In this document: positions 9,101 through 15,699 of the stretch, one piece after another | How the letters are laid out: each line of letters starts with the position of its first letter | How positions within the stretch are numbered: the stretch's first letter is position 1 | Origin: JBGVMW01 sp045125095 | GTDB lineage: Bacteria; Bacillota; Clostridia; Lachnospirales; Lachnospiraceae | Direction: 5' to 3' | NCBI GenBank assembly: GCA_045125095.1 | Contig: JBGVMW010000212.1 | Span: 1 to 49,604, forward strand | Length of the DNA stretch: 49,604 bases | Position numbers and translations under genes: made by a program | Notes under the pieces: model-generated | The model's input: only the letters and a program-made list of their open reading frames with translations | Databases searched by the model: none | Told to the model about the DNA's origin: nothing

Positions 9101-9537
9101 TGCTGTATATTGATTTGGACAATTTCAAATTCTATAATGATAATTTTGGACATGATGTTGGCGACATGGTTCTGAAAAATATTGCCCGAATACTTACCGA
9201 TAAGTCAGATGGTTGTGGTTTTGCTGCCAGATTTGGTGGCGATGAATTTCTGGTAATTTTAGAAACAGCAGATGCAGATGTGGCAATGAAGAAAGCACGA
9301 GACATTCAGAACACGGTTCTGTCAAATGAAATGTTCAGTCCGGAACTTAAGGAAATCATTGATACAAGTGCGGTGGTAATTCCTGATGAAAAGAGGGTGT
9401 CCTGCTCCATTGGTGTGGCATTGATGCCGGAGGTTAAAGAGGTGGAAGATCTGAATGTGGCATTGAAACGGGCAGATGAAGCATTGTATGCAATCAAACA
9501 TACGACAAAGTGTGATTGTAAGCTGGCTGAAGGTTGA
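6193..9537 (+). CDS. TPR-repeat, GAF-like, GGDEF diguanylate cyclase
   Basis: A 1,114-residue cytosolic signalling protein. The first ~250 residues resemble a degenerate STAND/AAA ATPase, with a Walker B-like strand (LLILIDNL) but no proper P-loop. TPR-like helical repeats cover about 330-720 (for example NNCAIEKYEEANDYYNKAIA), then a GAF-like region (about 770-930), a linker helix and a C-terminal GGDEF domain. The cyclase core is intact: DLDNFKFYNDNFGHDVGD and GGDEF at 1015-1019. The RxxD inhibitory site is missing (DGCG in its place), so classic product inhibition is unlikely. Predicted to make cyclic di-GMP in response to an unknown signal. It has no membrane segment. Confidence 0.88.
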   Translation: MVKEYSLYLESLAQKIMGTMSTRNNNVFVIKHYNTFEILESAVKELESKYKDCNVFFKSFKGSGMVDAYDPFLYVIQQMYIRYYSEQSIEDFVAGFPIYSLHRSIFESYIADGNCRREEDLILSEVEYEREELNNAIVSILIALSKEHPLLILIDNLTCAGHSTFQILDKLFDTPDNGSVGMIAAYNDLRPVFPHSARVWESYVEKLETANCLMEGMDFSGTGLKDFDGSFHFHSKNIDEYLRKLNNMLYTMDFEQAHYYLAILYKKLEMEKMLIEDDVCFEIYKIYARISIYTDDIANALLLCNSMNAIRKKHNSNDMDYEYWYLFGLTQVYNAKLYEAKECADICYGIACQERNGFYKFKARLLKVMASMSGWHNILFCANDILVEDELINAAGYFHYYNHLAHIYVYAYENNINWHQDIKIIDKSLSHFRIGIAIAEELGNKRLISDGYRKEIMLSSLNGAFEHSTYYYHQLHAVVGDSDPVQEADIYKGLGYNNCAIEKYEEANDYYNKAIAIYYKLNMIDYIGETLYNMSLTCILAENYDQAYEYLQMCIRIVNALHLNNLRVCNISKVFGLLALCSFRLHYYYNCQMYVDNTKQFLSNRLNEQKGGNTIDPSYTACDDDIFLLYYAQALLATFNEDYEEASKFLDYAEVFMERSVGNQFFTYVQYKITRSEVYRQLGNEEGAIQALEDAERYAKANHAEWKLKKIRAIKAGKEPKPVTYQLALEGVTLDEINVATKQASINKKYDELTRQMEFISIWQKIIDINGKEKEELLTNALSSFIVNFAMDVVIYIRYEEEQPKEYFNNAQMPLSEERLAYLTEYFEKHRTGFVASKMKKNYREYSKVVSLFDANDVCSMIAIPFFTNENLEHLFICYVRMKDNWNAPANKYMLDENDFNIYSLLFRQLADSIHMLEKQNEINTINTQLENAAVTDYLTLLYNRDGLFSNLRKMIDRAKKMKRHLELSVLYIDLDNFKFYNDNFGHDVGDMVLKNIARILTDKSDGCGFAARFGGDEFLVILETADADVAMKKARDIQNTVLSNEMFSPELKEIIDTSAVVIPDEKRVSCSIGVALMPEVKEVEDLNVALKRADEALYAIKHTTKCDCKLAEG

Positions 9538-9562
9538 CATTTCTGCAGAAGTAGGGTATAAT
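9534..9562 (+). promoter_or_regulatory. Consensus sigma-A promoter for greA-lysS
   Basis: TTGACA (9534-9539) and TATAAT (9557-9562) are both exact consensus hexamers with the ideal 17-bp spacer. The -35 box overlaps the stop codon of the GGDEF gene (TGA 9535-9537). The resulting 5' leader to greA would be about 130 bases. Confidence 0.85.
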
Positions 9563-9698
9563 ATCACGATTGCAAAGGCAAAATCCGGTATTTTTATCAA
9601 CTGAGGAATTACGGTACTTTATTTTATGTATAGCGATTAAAATTTCTTAGTTCATAAAAAACGGTACAGATATAAGGTTAGAAGGGAGACACCACAAA

Positions 9699-10181
9699 AT
9701 GGCAGAAAAGAAGAATCTGTTGACTTACGAAGGCTTAAAAAAGTTAGAAGATGAATTACATGATTTAAAGGTAAATAAACGTCAGGAAGTTGCCCAGAAG
9801 ATTAAAGAAGCAAGAGAGCAGGGTGACTTATCAGAAAATGCAGAATATGATGCTGCAAAGGAAGAACAGGGTCATATTGAGGAACGTATTGTTGAGATTG
9901 AAAATATCTTAAAGAATGCAGAAGTTATTATCGAAGAAGAAGTTGATTTAGATAAGATTAACGTAGGTTGCTGTGTTAAAGTATTTGATATTACATTTGA
10001 TGAAGAAATGGATTTTAAGATTGTAGGTTCCAGTGAAGCAAATAGCTTACAGGGTAAGATTTCCAATGAATCACCGGTTGGTAAAGCATTAATCGGTGCA
10101 AGAGTGAATGATGTGGTTGACGTTGAGACACAGGCAGGAATTATTCAGTACAAAGTATTAGAAATTCAGCGTTCTAATTAA
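9699..10181 (+). CDS. greA: Transcription elongation factor GreA
   Basis: Rescues backtracked RNA polymerase by stimulating cleavage of the nascent transcript through the secondary channel. At 160 residues the length is normal. The N-terminal coiled coil carries the conserved tip region AREQGDLSENAEYDAAKEEQ (residues ~44-63) with the acidic residues that reach the active site. The C-terminal FKBP-like domain has SNESPVGKALIGARVNDVV. GAAGGGAG precedes the ATG. It shares the 9534 promoter with lysS, 26 bases downstream. Confidence 0.96.
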   Translation: MAEKKNLLTYEGLKKLEDELHDLKVNKRQEVAQKIKEAREQGDLSENAEYDAAKEEQGHIEERIVEIENILKNAEVIIEEEVDLDKINVGCCVKVFDITFDEEMDFKIVGSSEANSLQGKISNESPVGKALIGARVNDVVDVETQAGIIQYKVLEIQRSN

Positions 10182-10207
10182 TAAGCAAAAGTAAGGAGTG
10201 TGGAACA

Positions 10208-11695
10208 GTGGCGGAGCAGAAGCAACAGGAACAGGATATTAATCAGTTATTAAAGGTGCGCCGTGAGAAATTACAGGATTTACAGGAAAATGGAAAAGAT
10301 CCTTTTCAGATTACAAAATATGATGTAACACATCACAGTCAGGAAATTAAGGACAATTATGATTCCTTAGAAGGAAAGACAGTTACCATAGCAGGAAGAA
10401 TGATGTTTAAGCGTGTTATGGGAAAGGCGTCTTTCTGTAATATCCAGGATTTACAGGGCAATATTCAGGCATACGTGGCAAGAGACAATATTGGAGAAGA
10501 TTCTTATAAAGATTTCAAGAAATATGATGTGGGTGATATTTTAGGTATTAAGGGTGAAGTGTTCACCACTAAGACTGGAGAAAAGTCCATCCATGCAACA
10601 GAAGTAACTTTATTATCAAAGAGTCTTCAGATATTACCGGAGAAGTTCCACGGACTGACTGATACAGATGTAAGATATCGTCAGAGATATGTGGATCTGA
10701 TTATGAATGCAGATGTAAAGGACACCTTTATTAAGCGTTCTAAAGTGCTCAGCAGTATCCGTCGTTTTCTGGATGAACAGGGCTTTATGGAAGTAGAGAC
10801 TCCTATGTTAGTTTCTAACGCTGGTGGAGCGGCTGCAAGACCATTTGAAACACATTTTAATGCATTGAACGAAGATTTGAAGTTAAGAATCTCCTTAGAG
10901 TTATATTTAAAGCGTTTAATCGTAGGTGGAATGGAAAGAGTCTATGAAATCGGACGTGTATTCCGTAACGAAGGTCTTGATACCAGACACAATCCGGAAT
11001 TTACTTTGATGGAATTATATCAGGCATATACTGATTATCACGGCATGATGGACTTGACAGAGAACTTGTACCGCTATGTAGCAAAGGAAGTAACGGGTTC
11101 TGAAATTCTGACTTATGGTGATAAAGAGTTAGATTTAGCTAAGCCATTTGAGCGTATTACCATGATAGATGCGGTTAAGAAATACGCAGGTGTAGACTTT
11201 AATGAAATTCATACCTTAGAAGAAGCAAGAGCCATTGCAAAGGAAAAACACGTAGAATTTGAAGATAGACACCAGAAGGGTGATATCTTAAATCTCTTCT
11301 TTGAAGAATATGTAGAAGAACACTTAATTCAGCCAACTTTTGTTATGGATCACCCGATTGAGATTTCTCCATTAACCAAGAAGAAACCAGAGAATCCGGA
11401 ATATGTAGAGCGTTTTGAATTCTTCATGAACGGATGGGAAATGGCAAATGCTTACTCTGAGTTAAATGATCCAATCGACCAGAGAGAACGTTTCGAAGCA
11501 CAGGAAGCATTGTTTGCAGCAGGTGACGAAGAAGCCAGCCATACTGACGAGGACTTCTTAAATGCGTTGTCCATCGGTATGCCACCTACCGGTGGAATCG
11601 GTTTCGGTATTGATAGAATGGTGATGATGATGACAAATTCACCAGCGATTAGGGATGTGTTGTTGTTCCCGACGATGAAGTCCATCGACAAGTAG
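10208..11695 (+). CDS. lysS: Lysyl-tRNA synthetase, class II
   Basis: Charges tRNA-Lys with lysine. The 495-residue protein has an N-terminal OB-fold anticodon-binding domain (about 60-150) and a class II catalytic core. Motif 2 contains RNEGLDTRHNPEFTLME and motif 3 is GGIGFGIDRMVMMMT, followed by RDVLLFPTMK. The start is GTG with AAGGAG nine bases upstream. The protein is complete. The mobile element begins immediately after its stop codon, so the 3' end of lysS is the probable integration site. Confidence 0.96.
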   Translation: MAEQKQQEQDINQLLKVRREKLQDLQENGKDPFQITKYDVTHHSQEIKDNYDSLEGKTVTIAGRMMFKRVMGKASFCNIQDLQGNIQAYVARDNIGEDSYKDFKKYDVGDILGIKGEVFTTKTGEKSIHATEVTLLSKSLQILPEKFHGLTDTDVRYRQRYVDLIMNADVKDTFIKRSKVLSSIRRFLDEQGFMEVETPMLVSNAGGAAARPFETHFNALNEDLKLRISLELYLKRLIVGGMERVYEIGRVFRNEGLDTRHNPEFTLMELYQAYTDYHGMMDLTENLYRYVAKEVTGSEILTYGDKELDLAKPFERITMIDAVKKYAGVDFNEIHTLEEARAIAKEKHVEFEDRHQKGDILNLFFEEYVEEHLIQPTFVMDHPIEISPLTKKKPENPEYVERFEFFMNGWEMANAYSELNDPIDQRERFEAQEALFAAGDEEASHTDEDFLNALSIGMPPTGGIGFGIDRMVMMMTNSPAIRDVLLFPTMKSIDK

Positions 11696-11780
11696 GAATG
11701 CCCTAAAATCAAGGGTTTACGGGCTTGCGTATACGAAAATATACGATTGGTCAGGGCGATTTGACCAACTTTTGACCAAG
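11696..11780. other. Probable left attachment region of the conjugative element
   Basis: Three copies of one heptamer cluster just past lysS: TTGGTCA (11747-11753, inverted), TTGACCAA (11761-11768) and TTGACCAA (11772-11779), the last two 11 bp apart. CGTATA/TATACG (11728-11733/11740-11745) forms an extra inverted repeat. Such clusters look like arm-type sites for a tyrosine recombinase at an element end. The core site and right end are not visible, so this is an inference. Confidence 0.5.
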
Positions 11781-11860
11781 AAAAGTCATAGTCAAATAAA
11801 CGTGTTTAAGCTTAAATAAAGATTGCATTTGTCTGAAACTTAATAGAAATAGCATTACTT

Positions 11861-11904
11861 AGAGGATATTTTCTAAAGAAATTTAGAAAATGTCCTCTTT
11901 TTTT
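11861..11904 (+). terminator. Strong intrinsic terminator after lysS
   Basis: A 17-bp stem (11861-11877 with 11882-11898, one G-U pair) closes on a GAAA tetraloop and is followed by seven T residues. It separates lysS transcription from the element's first genes. Confidence 0.9.
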
Positions 11905-11917
11905 GCGTTATAGTGCA

Positions 11918-11946
11918 ATTCGTATATTTAGAAAATCTATACGAAT
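11918..11946. promoter_or_regulatory. Inverted-repeat operator before the first element genes
   Basis: ATTCGTATA (11918-11926) and TATACGAAT (11938-11946) are perfect 9-bp arms 11 bp apart, centred about one helical turn apart and 50 bp before the first start codon. The core CGTATA/TATACG also occurs at 11728-11745. A dimeric regulator site is likely; the protein that binds it is unknown, though the downstream small proteins are candidates. Confidence 0.5.
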
Positions 11947-11994
11947 CAGAAGATATGGAACTACGAATTTGAAAAATGCGAAAGGAGTAAGCGG

Positions 11995-12222
11995 ATGGAA
12001 CATACAAAGACATATCGGAAATATAAGGAAAATTCAAAGGACAGATTTGTAAGATATAGCGAGGGAGCAGAAATGTACCATATTAGTGTTTCAAAGTTTA
12101 TGCAGATGGCAAAAGATGCAAAGGCATGTTATAAGCTTGGGCAGGCAGTGTTGGTAAATCTCGAACTATTTGATAAGTATTTGGAAACATTTCATATTGT
12201 GGATGATGATTTTTATAAGTAG
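11995..12222 (+). CDS. Small DNA-binding-like protein (DUF6462-like), single module
   Basis: A 75-residue basic protein with one copy of a module of about 50 residues: RFVRYSEGAEMYHISVSKF, then MAKDAKACYKLG, then a conserved LVNLELFDKYLETF end. I think it belongs to the DUF6462-type group found at the ends of Clostridia elements. The layout suggests a small winged-helix or excisionase-like fold, but the function is inferred from size and position. AAAGGAG lies seven bases before the ATG. It is the first of three related genes in tandem. Confidence 0.75.
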   Translation: MEHTKTYRKYKENSKDRFVRYSEGAEMYHISVSKFMQMAKDAKACYKLGQAVLVNLELFDKYLETFHIVDDDFYK

Positions 12223-12233
12223 GAGATGATGTA

Positions 12234-12701
12234 ATGGCAAATCAGTTGAAGCCGACAATCAGGGCATATATGCATTCGGATAATACGAATAAGAGATATG
12301 TTAGATTGAATGAGATGGCAGGATTGTTAGGATATGATGTTGAAGATATCAAGTTGATGGCAGTCGCAGCTGGAGCATTATATAGGCTATCACGAATAGA
12401 ATTGGTACATAAAGAAAGGTTTGAGGAATTTATGAGACATATATATAAAGTTCCAGGCACAAATAAGCTGGTTCAGAAAAAATTTGTAAGAATTGGAGAA
12501 GGTTCAATTATTTATAGCATTGGTCATCATAGGTTTATTGAGATGGCAAGAGCTGCAGGTGCAACTTACAAAATTAATGAAGGAACCGGGGGAACTGTAC
12601 TCATCAACTTAGAAGTATTTGATGAATACATGGAACAGTTTAGGCAGGAATCAGTTCCTATGAAAAATCCTCTATTTAAGGCGGAAAGGAGTGAGAAATA
12701 A
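12234..12701 (+). CDS. Two-module DUF6462-like protein
   Basis: A 155-residue protein holding two diverged copies of the module in the previous gene. The first copy is about 20-70 (RYVRLNEMAGLLGYDVEDIK to RFEEFMRHI) and the second about 83-137 (KKFVRIGEGSIIYSIGHHRF to LEVFDEYMEQF). This internal duplication would let one chain contact two DNA half-sites. It lies 11 bases after the preceding stop and runs into the next gene without a gap. Function is unknown; excision or regulatory control of the element is plausible. Confidence 0.72.
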   Translation: MANQLKPTIRAYMHSDNTNKRYVRLNEMAGLLGYDVEDIKLMAVAAGALYRLSRIELVHKERFEEFMRHIYKVPGTNKLVQKKFVRIGEGSIIYSIGHHRFIEMARAAGATYKINEGTGGTVLINLEVFDEYMEQFRQESVPMKNPLFKAERSEK

Positions 12702-12980
12702 ATGGCTTATTCATATAAATGCTATTCTGAAACAAAGGATGTGATGAAGAAATATGTAAATGCAACAGAGGGTTCTATTATTTATGGAATAAGCAAGACT
12801 CATTTAATGACTTTAGTAAATGATGCTGGTGCCTTATATAAAGTTGGAAATTCAGCGTTAATAAACACGGAAGTGTTTGAGGCATATTTAGAGAAGTTTA
12901 GAGAACCGGCAAGACCATTACCAAAGCATGTATGGAATAGGGTTACGAAAGACTTGAGTCAAAATATGACGCAAAATTAG
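12702..12980 (+). CDS. Third DUF6462-like protein
   Basis: A 92-residue protein with one module copy (KYVNATEGSIIYGISKTHL, NDAGALYKVG, LINTEVFEAYLEKF) and a basic tail. The ATG directly follows the stop of the upstream gene, so translation is coupled. It is closest to the second module of its neighbour (both have EGSIIY), which suggests tandem duplication. Confidence 0.72.
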   Translation: MAYSYKCYSETKDVMKKYVNATEGSIIYGISKTHLMTLVNDAGALYKVGNSALINTEVFEAYLEKFREPARPLPKHVWNRVTKDLSQNMTQN

Positions 12981-13438
12981 TGAAAGTAGTCCATCACAGT
13001 CCCTTTCGGATTTATCTATATGACTATAAAATAACATCATTCCAAGTGAAGACTTGGAGGAAAATTGAATATCAGTTACATGATCAGTAAAATTACGGGG
13101 CATTTACCTGGAGGATACGGAATCACAGCTTTCATATTAGTAGTCTGATGGATTGAAAAATGAAGGATGAGGAGTTGGAGGAAGGTCTGGTAAAAGGAGT
13201 AGGAATGTTGCGTAAGGATAATAACCCATGAGGGGCGAGAGGTTCGTCCCGATCCTCACAAGGCAAACAGAGGAGATAGTACCATAATATGGTGCGTCGT
13301 GAACACAATTAGCGTGGCTGGTCGGTAACTCCCGGAAGTGAGCACACTTCTATGTACACGGGGCGATATAGGTGTCTAGAAGACAGACGTGTACCTACAT
13401 GCTTTATTAAAGCAGACAAGTTAGATTCGTTGCTTGTA
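12981..13438 (+). ncRNA. 458-bp gene-free, hairpin-rich segment (candidate structured RNA)
   Basis: No convincing gene lies here. The right half has several clean hairpins. TGAGG/CCTCA encloses GGCGA/TCGTC (13229-13258). GTACCAT/ATGGTGC is at 13279-13295. GAAGTG/CACTTC (13335-13350) lies inside CCCG/CGGG, and TAGGTGTCT pairs with AGAC...ACCTA (13369-13397). It also contains CGTGTACCTA (13388-13397), which recurs at 15611-15620. Two tiny reading frames of 22-27 codons (about 13050-13150 and 13160-13231) are possible but unsupported. Candidates are a leader RNA or regulatory RNA of the element; I cannot assign a known class. Confidence 0.4.
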
Positions 13439-13460
13439 TCAATTAAGGAGGATGTAGGAA

Positions 13461-13610
13461 ATGGTAATTGTTATTGTGGCAGGTGTTAGCATAGCACTAA
13501 TGTTTTGGCTGGTAGTTTTGTATTCTTGCATAAGAGTTGCAGCAAAGGCTGACAGAATTGCAGAAGCGTTTCTCCTTGGAGAGGGGGAACGCTGTGGGAA
13601 AGAATTATAA
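13461..13610 (+). CDS. Small single-pass membrane protein
   Basis: A 49-residue protein with one N-terminal membrane helix (MVIVIVAGVSIALMFWLVVL) and a short cytosolic tail. AAGGAGG sits eight bases before the ATG. Its end overlaps the next gene by 17 bases. It belongs to the accessory set of the element; function unknown. Confidence 0.65.
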   Translation: MVIVIVAGVSIALMFWLVVLYSCIRVAAKADRIAEAFLLGEGERCGKEL

Positions 13611-13866
13611 AGCAGAAAAATCAAAAAAGCCGGATAAAGCGGAGAGAGAGCGAAAGCGATTTGACAGAGAATTAAGAGACTGTATGCATTGTAAATTCTT
13701 TTGGGGTAACAATCACAGATGTGCAATAAATAAATGTTGTAAATCGAAAAAAAGGAATGTTCAAGAAAAGAAGATGCCGGAAAAATGTGTGGGATGTCCA
13801 TATAAGCAGTCAGATGATTATTGCTTTCCTTGTATGAAAGATATTCTTAGCAGAAAGAGAGGCTGA
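13594..13866 (+). CDS. Small cysteine-rich, probably zinc-binding protein
   Basis: A 90-residue basic protein with paired cysteines: CMHCKFFWGNNHRCAINKCC in the middle and CVGCPYKQSDDYCFPC near the end. These look like two zinc-ribbon or knuckle sites. The GTG at 13594 follows GGAGAGGGGG; the earlier in-frame start at 13537 would lie within the upstream membrane protein. It could be a nucleic-acid-binding accessory protein, inferred from charge and cysteines only. Confidence 0.65.
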   Translation: MGKNYKAEKSKKPDKAERERKRFDRELRDCMHCKFFWGNNHRCAINKCCKSKKRNVQEKKMPEKCVGCPYKQSDDYCFPCMKDILSRKRG

Positions 13867-13915
13867 TTTGATGACATTTAAAATGTATGACAAATGGAAA
13901 AGGAGGAAGCAGAGA

Positions 13916-14836
13916 ATGAATAACAAAATCGAAGTAATTGGTATTGACCACGGCTGGAGTAATATTAAAACCTCGTCACAGGTATTCGTTACCGGTGTGA
14001 AGGAAATTACAACTGAGCCTGCATTATTTGATGGCGTTCTTGAGTATAAAGGAAAATATTACAAGGTTGGTGGATTCAGACAGGAAGTAAGAACTACAAA
14101 GACAGAGGATGATACGTTTTATCTTTTGACTTTGGCGGCAGTAGCAAAAGAATTAAAACGAAGGAGCTTGAATGAAGCAAGAGTATTCTTAGCAGTTGGA
14201 TTGCCACTGACAAGATTTGGTAGTGAGAAAACTGATTTTTTGAAGTATCTCACAGCGGAGAAAGATATTGAATTTATCTTTGAAAGTATCAAGTATCATA
14301 TCATAATCGAAAATGCAGCAGTATTTCCACAGTGTTATGCAGCTGTAGCGGATAAGCTTCAGAACTTTGGCAAGAAAACTTTGATTGTAGATATTGGTTC
14401 TTGGACAATAGACTTAATGCCGGTTATTGATAAAGTACCTGATGAGTCAAAGTGTGTAACTATTCCGAAAGGATTGATTACCTGTATGAGAACCATCAAC
14501 GAGCAGTGTGTAAGGCAACTGAACGGTGAACTGGATGAATCCTATATTCAGGATATTATGAGAACCGGAAGATGTGAGATTGACCATAAATATTATGACA
14601 TCGCCAAGACGGAGATTGAGGAATTCTGTGAGAGAGTATATAACTCCATCAGAGAATATGAATACAACCTTTCAACGACTCCTATAGTATTTGTTGGAGG
14701 AGGAGCAGTCGTGATGAAGATATTTGGTGGAATAAATCAGAGCAACATTACCTATATCACAGATATCAGAGCTAATGCAAAAGGGTATGAGCAGTTGGCT
14801 TTGATGGCTCTTAGAAAGATGAAAAAGTTGGCATAG
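13916..14836 (+). CDS. parM: ParM/StbA-like actin-family ATPase
   Basis: A 306-residue actin-like ATPase expected to polymerise and push apart element copies. The ASKHA signatures are visible: phosphate-1 GIDHGWSNIK (9-18), phosphate-2 VDIGSWTIDL (158-167) and the adenosine motif VGGGA (260-264). ATG 13916 has AAAAGGAGG nine bases upstream; an in-frame ATG at 13868 would add 16 basic residues. The next gene encodes a probable ParR adaptor. ParM-type genes in integrative elements imply a transient circular, replicating stage. Confidence 0.85.
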   Translation: MNNKIEVIGIDHGWSNIKTSSQVFVTGVKEITTEPALFDGVLEYKGKYYKVGGFRQEVRTTKTEDDTFYLLTLAAVAKELKRRSLNEARVFLAVGLPLTRFGSEKTDFLKYLTAEKDIEFIFESIKYHIIIENAAVFPQCYAAVADKLQNFGKKTLIVDIGSWTIDLMPVIDKVPDESKCVTIPKGLITCMRTINEQCVRQLNGELDESYIQDIMRTGRCEIDHKYYDIAKTEIEEFCERVYNSIREYEYNLSTTPIVFVGGGAVVMKIFGGINQSNITYITDIRANAKGYEQLALMALRKMKKLA

Positions 14837-14848
14837 GAGGTGTAGCAG

Positions 14849-15280
14849 ATGGCATTAGATCATATTATTAAGCATTCGTGTAGATTCAACATAAAGAATC
14901 CTCAACACAAAAAAGTTAATGATGTTCTGGTAAGTCTGAGTCCAAAGGTGTGCAGGTCAAAAAGTCAGTTTTTGATAGATGCTGCGGAGTATTATATAGA
15001 CCATTTTGGAAAGGATTCATTTACGGAAGCTGACAAAGATGACAGCCCATATGTGAAGAAGAAAGAACTGAAAGAAATCGAAAAAAGAACAGTAGAGGCA
15101 GCAGTAACAGAAGCGAGAAATGAAGTGATAAGACTTCTTGGCGGTGCATTATCGGGAACAGTGAATTTTACTCCTGCACCTCAGAGTATGGAAGTGAAGT
15201 CAGAAGAACCGGAAGAATTGGAGGACGACGAAGATGTTTTAGGGTACGCACTAAGCTATATGCCGGATATGGAGGAATAG
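14849..15280 (+). CDS. ParR-like DNA-binding adaptor
   Basis: A 143-residue protein 12 bases after parM. The basic N-terminus (NIKNPQHKKVNDVLVSLSPK, then KSQFLIDAAEYYIDHFG) looks like a ribbon-helix-helix DNA-binding fold. The acidic, helical C-terminus (EEPEELEDDEDVLGYAL) would contact the actin-like filament. This organisation and position are typical of ParR, which binds centromere repeats and couples them to ParM. No repeats lie in the adjacent gap; the iteron array at 24946-25163 is a possible target. Confidence 0.65.
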   Translation: MALDHIIKHSCRFNIKNPQHKKVNDVLVSLSPKVCRSKSQFLIDAAEYYIDHFGKDSFTEADKDDSPYVKKKELKEIEKRTVEAAVTEARNEVIRLLGGALSGTVNFTPAPQSMEVKSEEPEELEDDEDVLGYALSYMPDMEE

Positions 15281-15282
15281 TT

Positions 15283-15459
15283 ATGGTTGGAAGATTCTTT
15301 GCCGGATTAGGCAAGATATTAGTAACGATATTGAAAGCAATCGCATGGATTTTACTTCACGCATTGCAATTGGTCCTGAATGTGGCAAAGGTCTTTCTGT
15401 TGCTGTTAGGACTTGTTGGAAGAGTATTCCTTGCTTTTGTAAGAGCAGGAACACCATAG
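15283..15459 (+). CDS. Small hydrophobic membrane protein
   Basis: A 58-residue protein, hydrophobic nearly throughout (LVTILKAIAWILLHALQLVL, then VAKVFLLLLGLVGRVFLAFV), so probably two membrane helices. GGAGG overlaps the end of the upstream gene, and the ATG starts two bases after that gene's stop. It shows no enzymatic motif. Position suggests it belongs to the segregation or maintenance operon. Confidence 0.65.
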   Translation: MVGRFFAGLGKILVTILKAIAWILLHALQLVLNVAKVFLLLLGLVGRVFLAFVRAGTP

Positions 15460-15478
15460 AAAGAAGGAGGCGAGCATT

Positions 15479-15559
15479 ATGATGAAGACTTATGCGAACT
15501 ACCGAAAGAACAGAAGGTTAGTGCAATATTTCTTCAGAATGAAGAATTTTGCGGTATAA
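15479..15559 (+). CDS. Possible 26-residue basic peptide
   Basis: A short frame starting ATG ATG, eight bases after AAGAAGGAGG, encodes a Lys/Arg/aromatic-rich peptide (MMKTYANYRKNRRLVQYFFR at its start). The ribosome binding site is strong, but length alone makes it uncertain. It follows the 58-residue membrane protein by 19 bases. Confidence 0.35.
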   Translation: MMKTYANYRKNRRLVQYFFRMKNFAV

Positions 15560-15574
15560 TGGAAGGAGATTAAG

Positions 15575-15690
15575 ATGCACAGAATACGGGACAGACCTGA
15601 TTAAGTGTCCCGTGTACCTATAAGGATTGTTCACAGTAAGAGTGGACAGGCACGGACACAACAGCCTATCCCTCTTACGGAAAGGGATGG
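15575..15690 (+). promoter_or_regulatory. Structured leader before the lipoprotein gene
   Basis: A nine-codon frame (MHRIRDRPD, 15575-15604) follows GGAAGGAG. It runs into a perfect 8-bp hairpin ACGGGACA/TGTCCCGT (15586-15593/15606-15613). A second, longer imperfect hairpin follows (15636-15678, GTAAGAG with CTCTTAC outermost). The peptide's last codons overlap the first stem, as in translation-coupled attenuators. CGTGTACCTA at 15611-15620 is shared with the structured segment at 13388-13397. Regulatory role is inferred. Confidence 0.4.
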
Positions 15691-15699
15691 GTGACGATT

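Noticed and set aside
13868..13915. Longer start for the ParM-like protein
   Set aside because: It adds 16 basic residues ahead of the nucleotide-binding start; ATG 13916 has the much stronger AAAAGGAGG. It remains a weak alternative.
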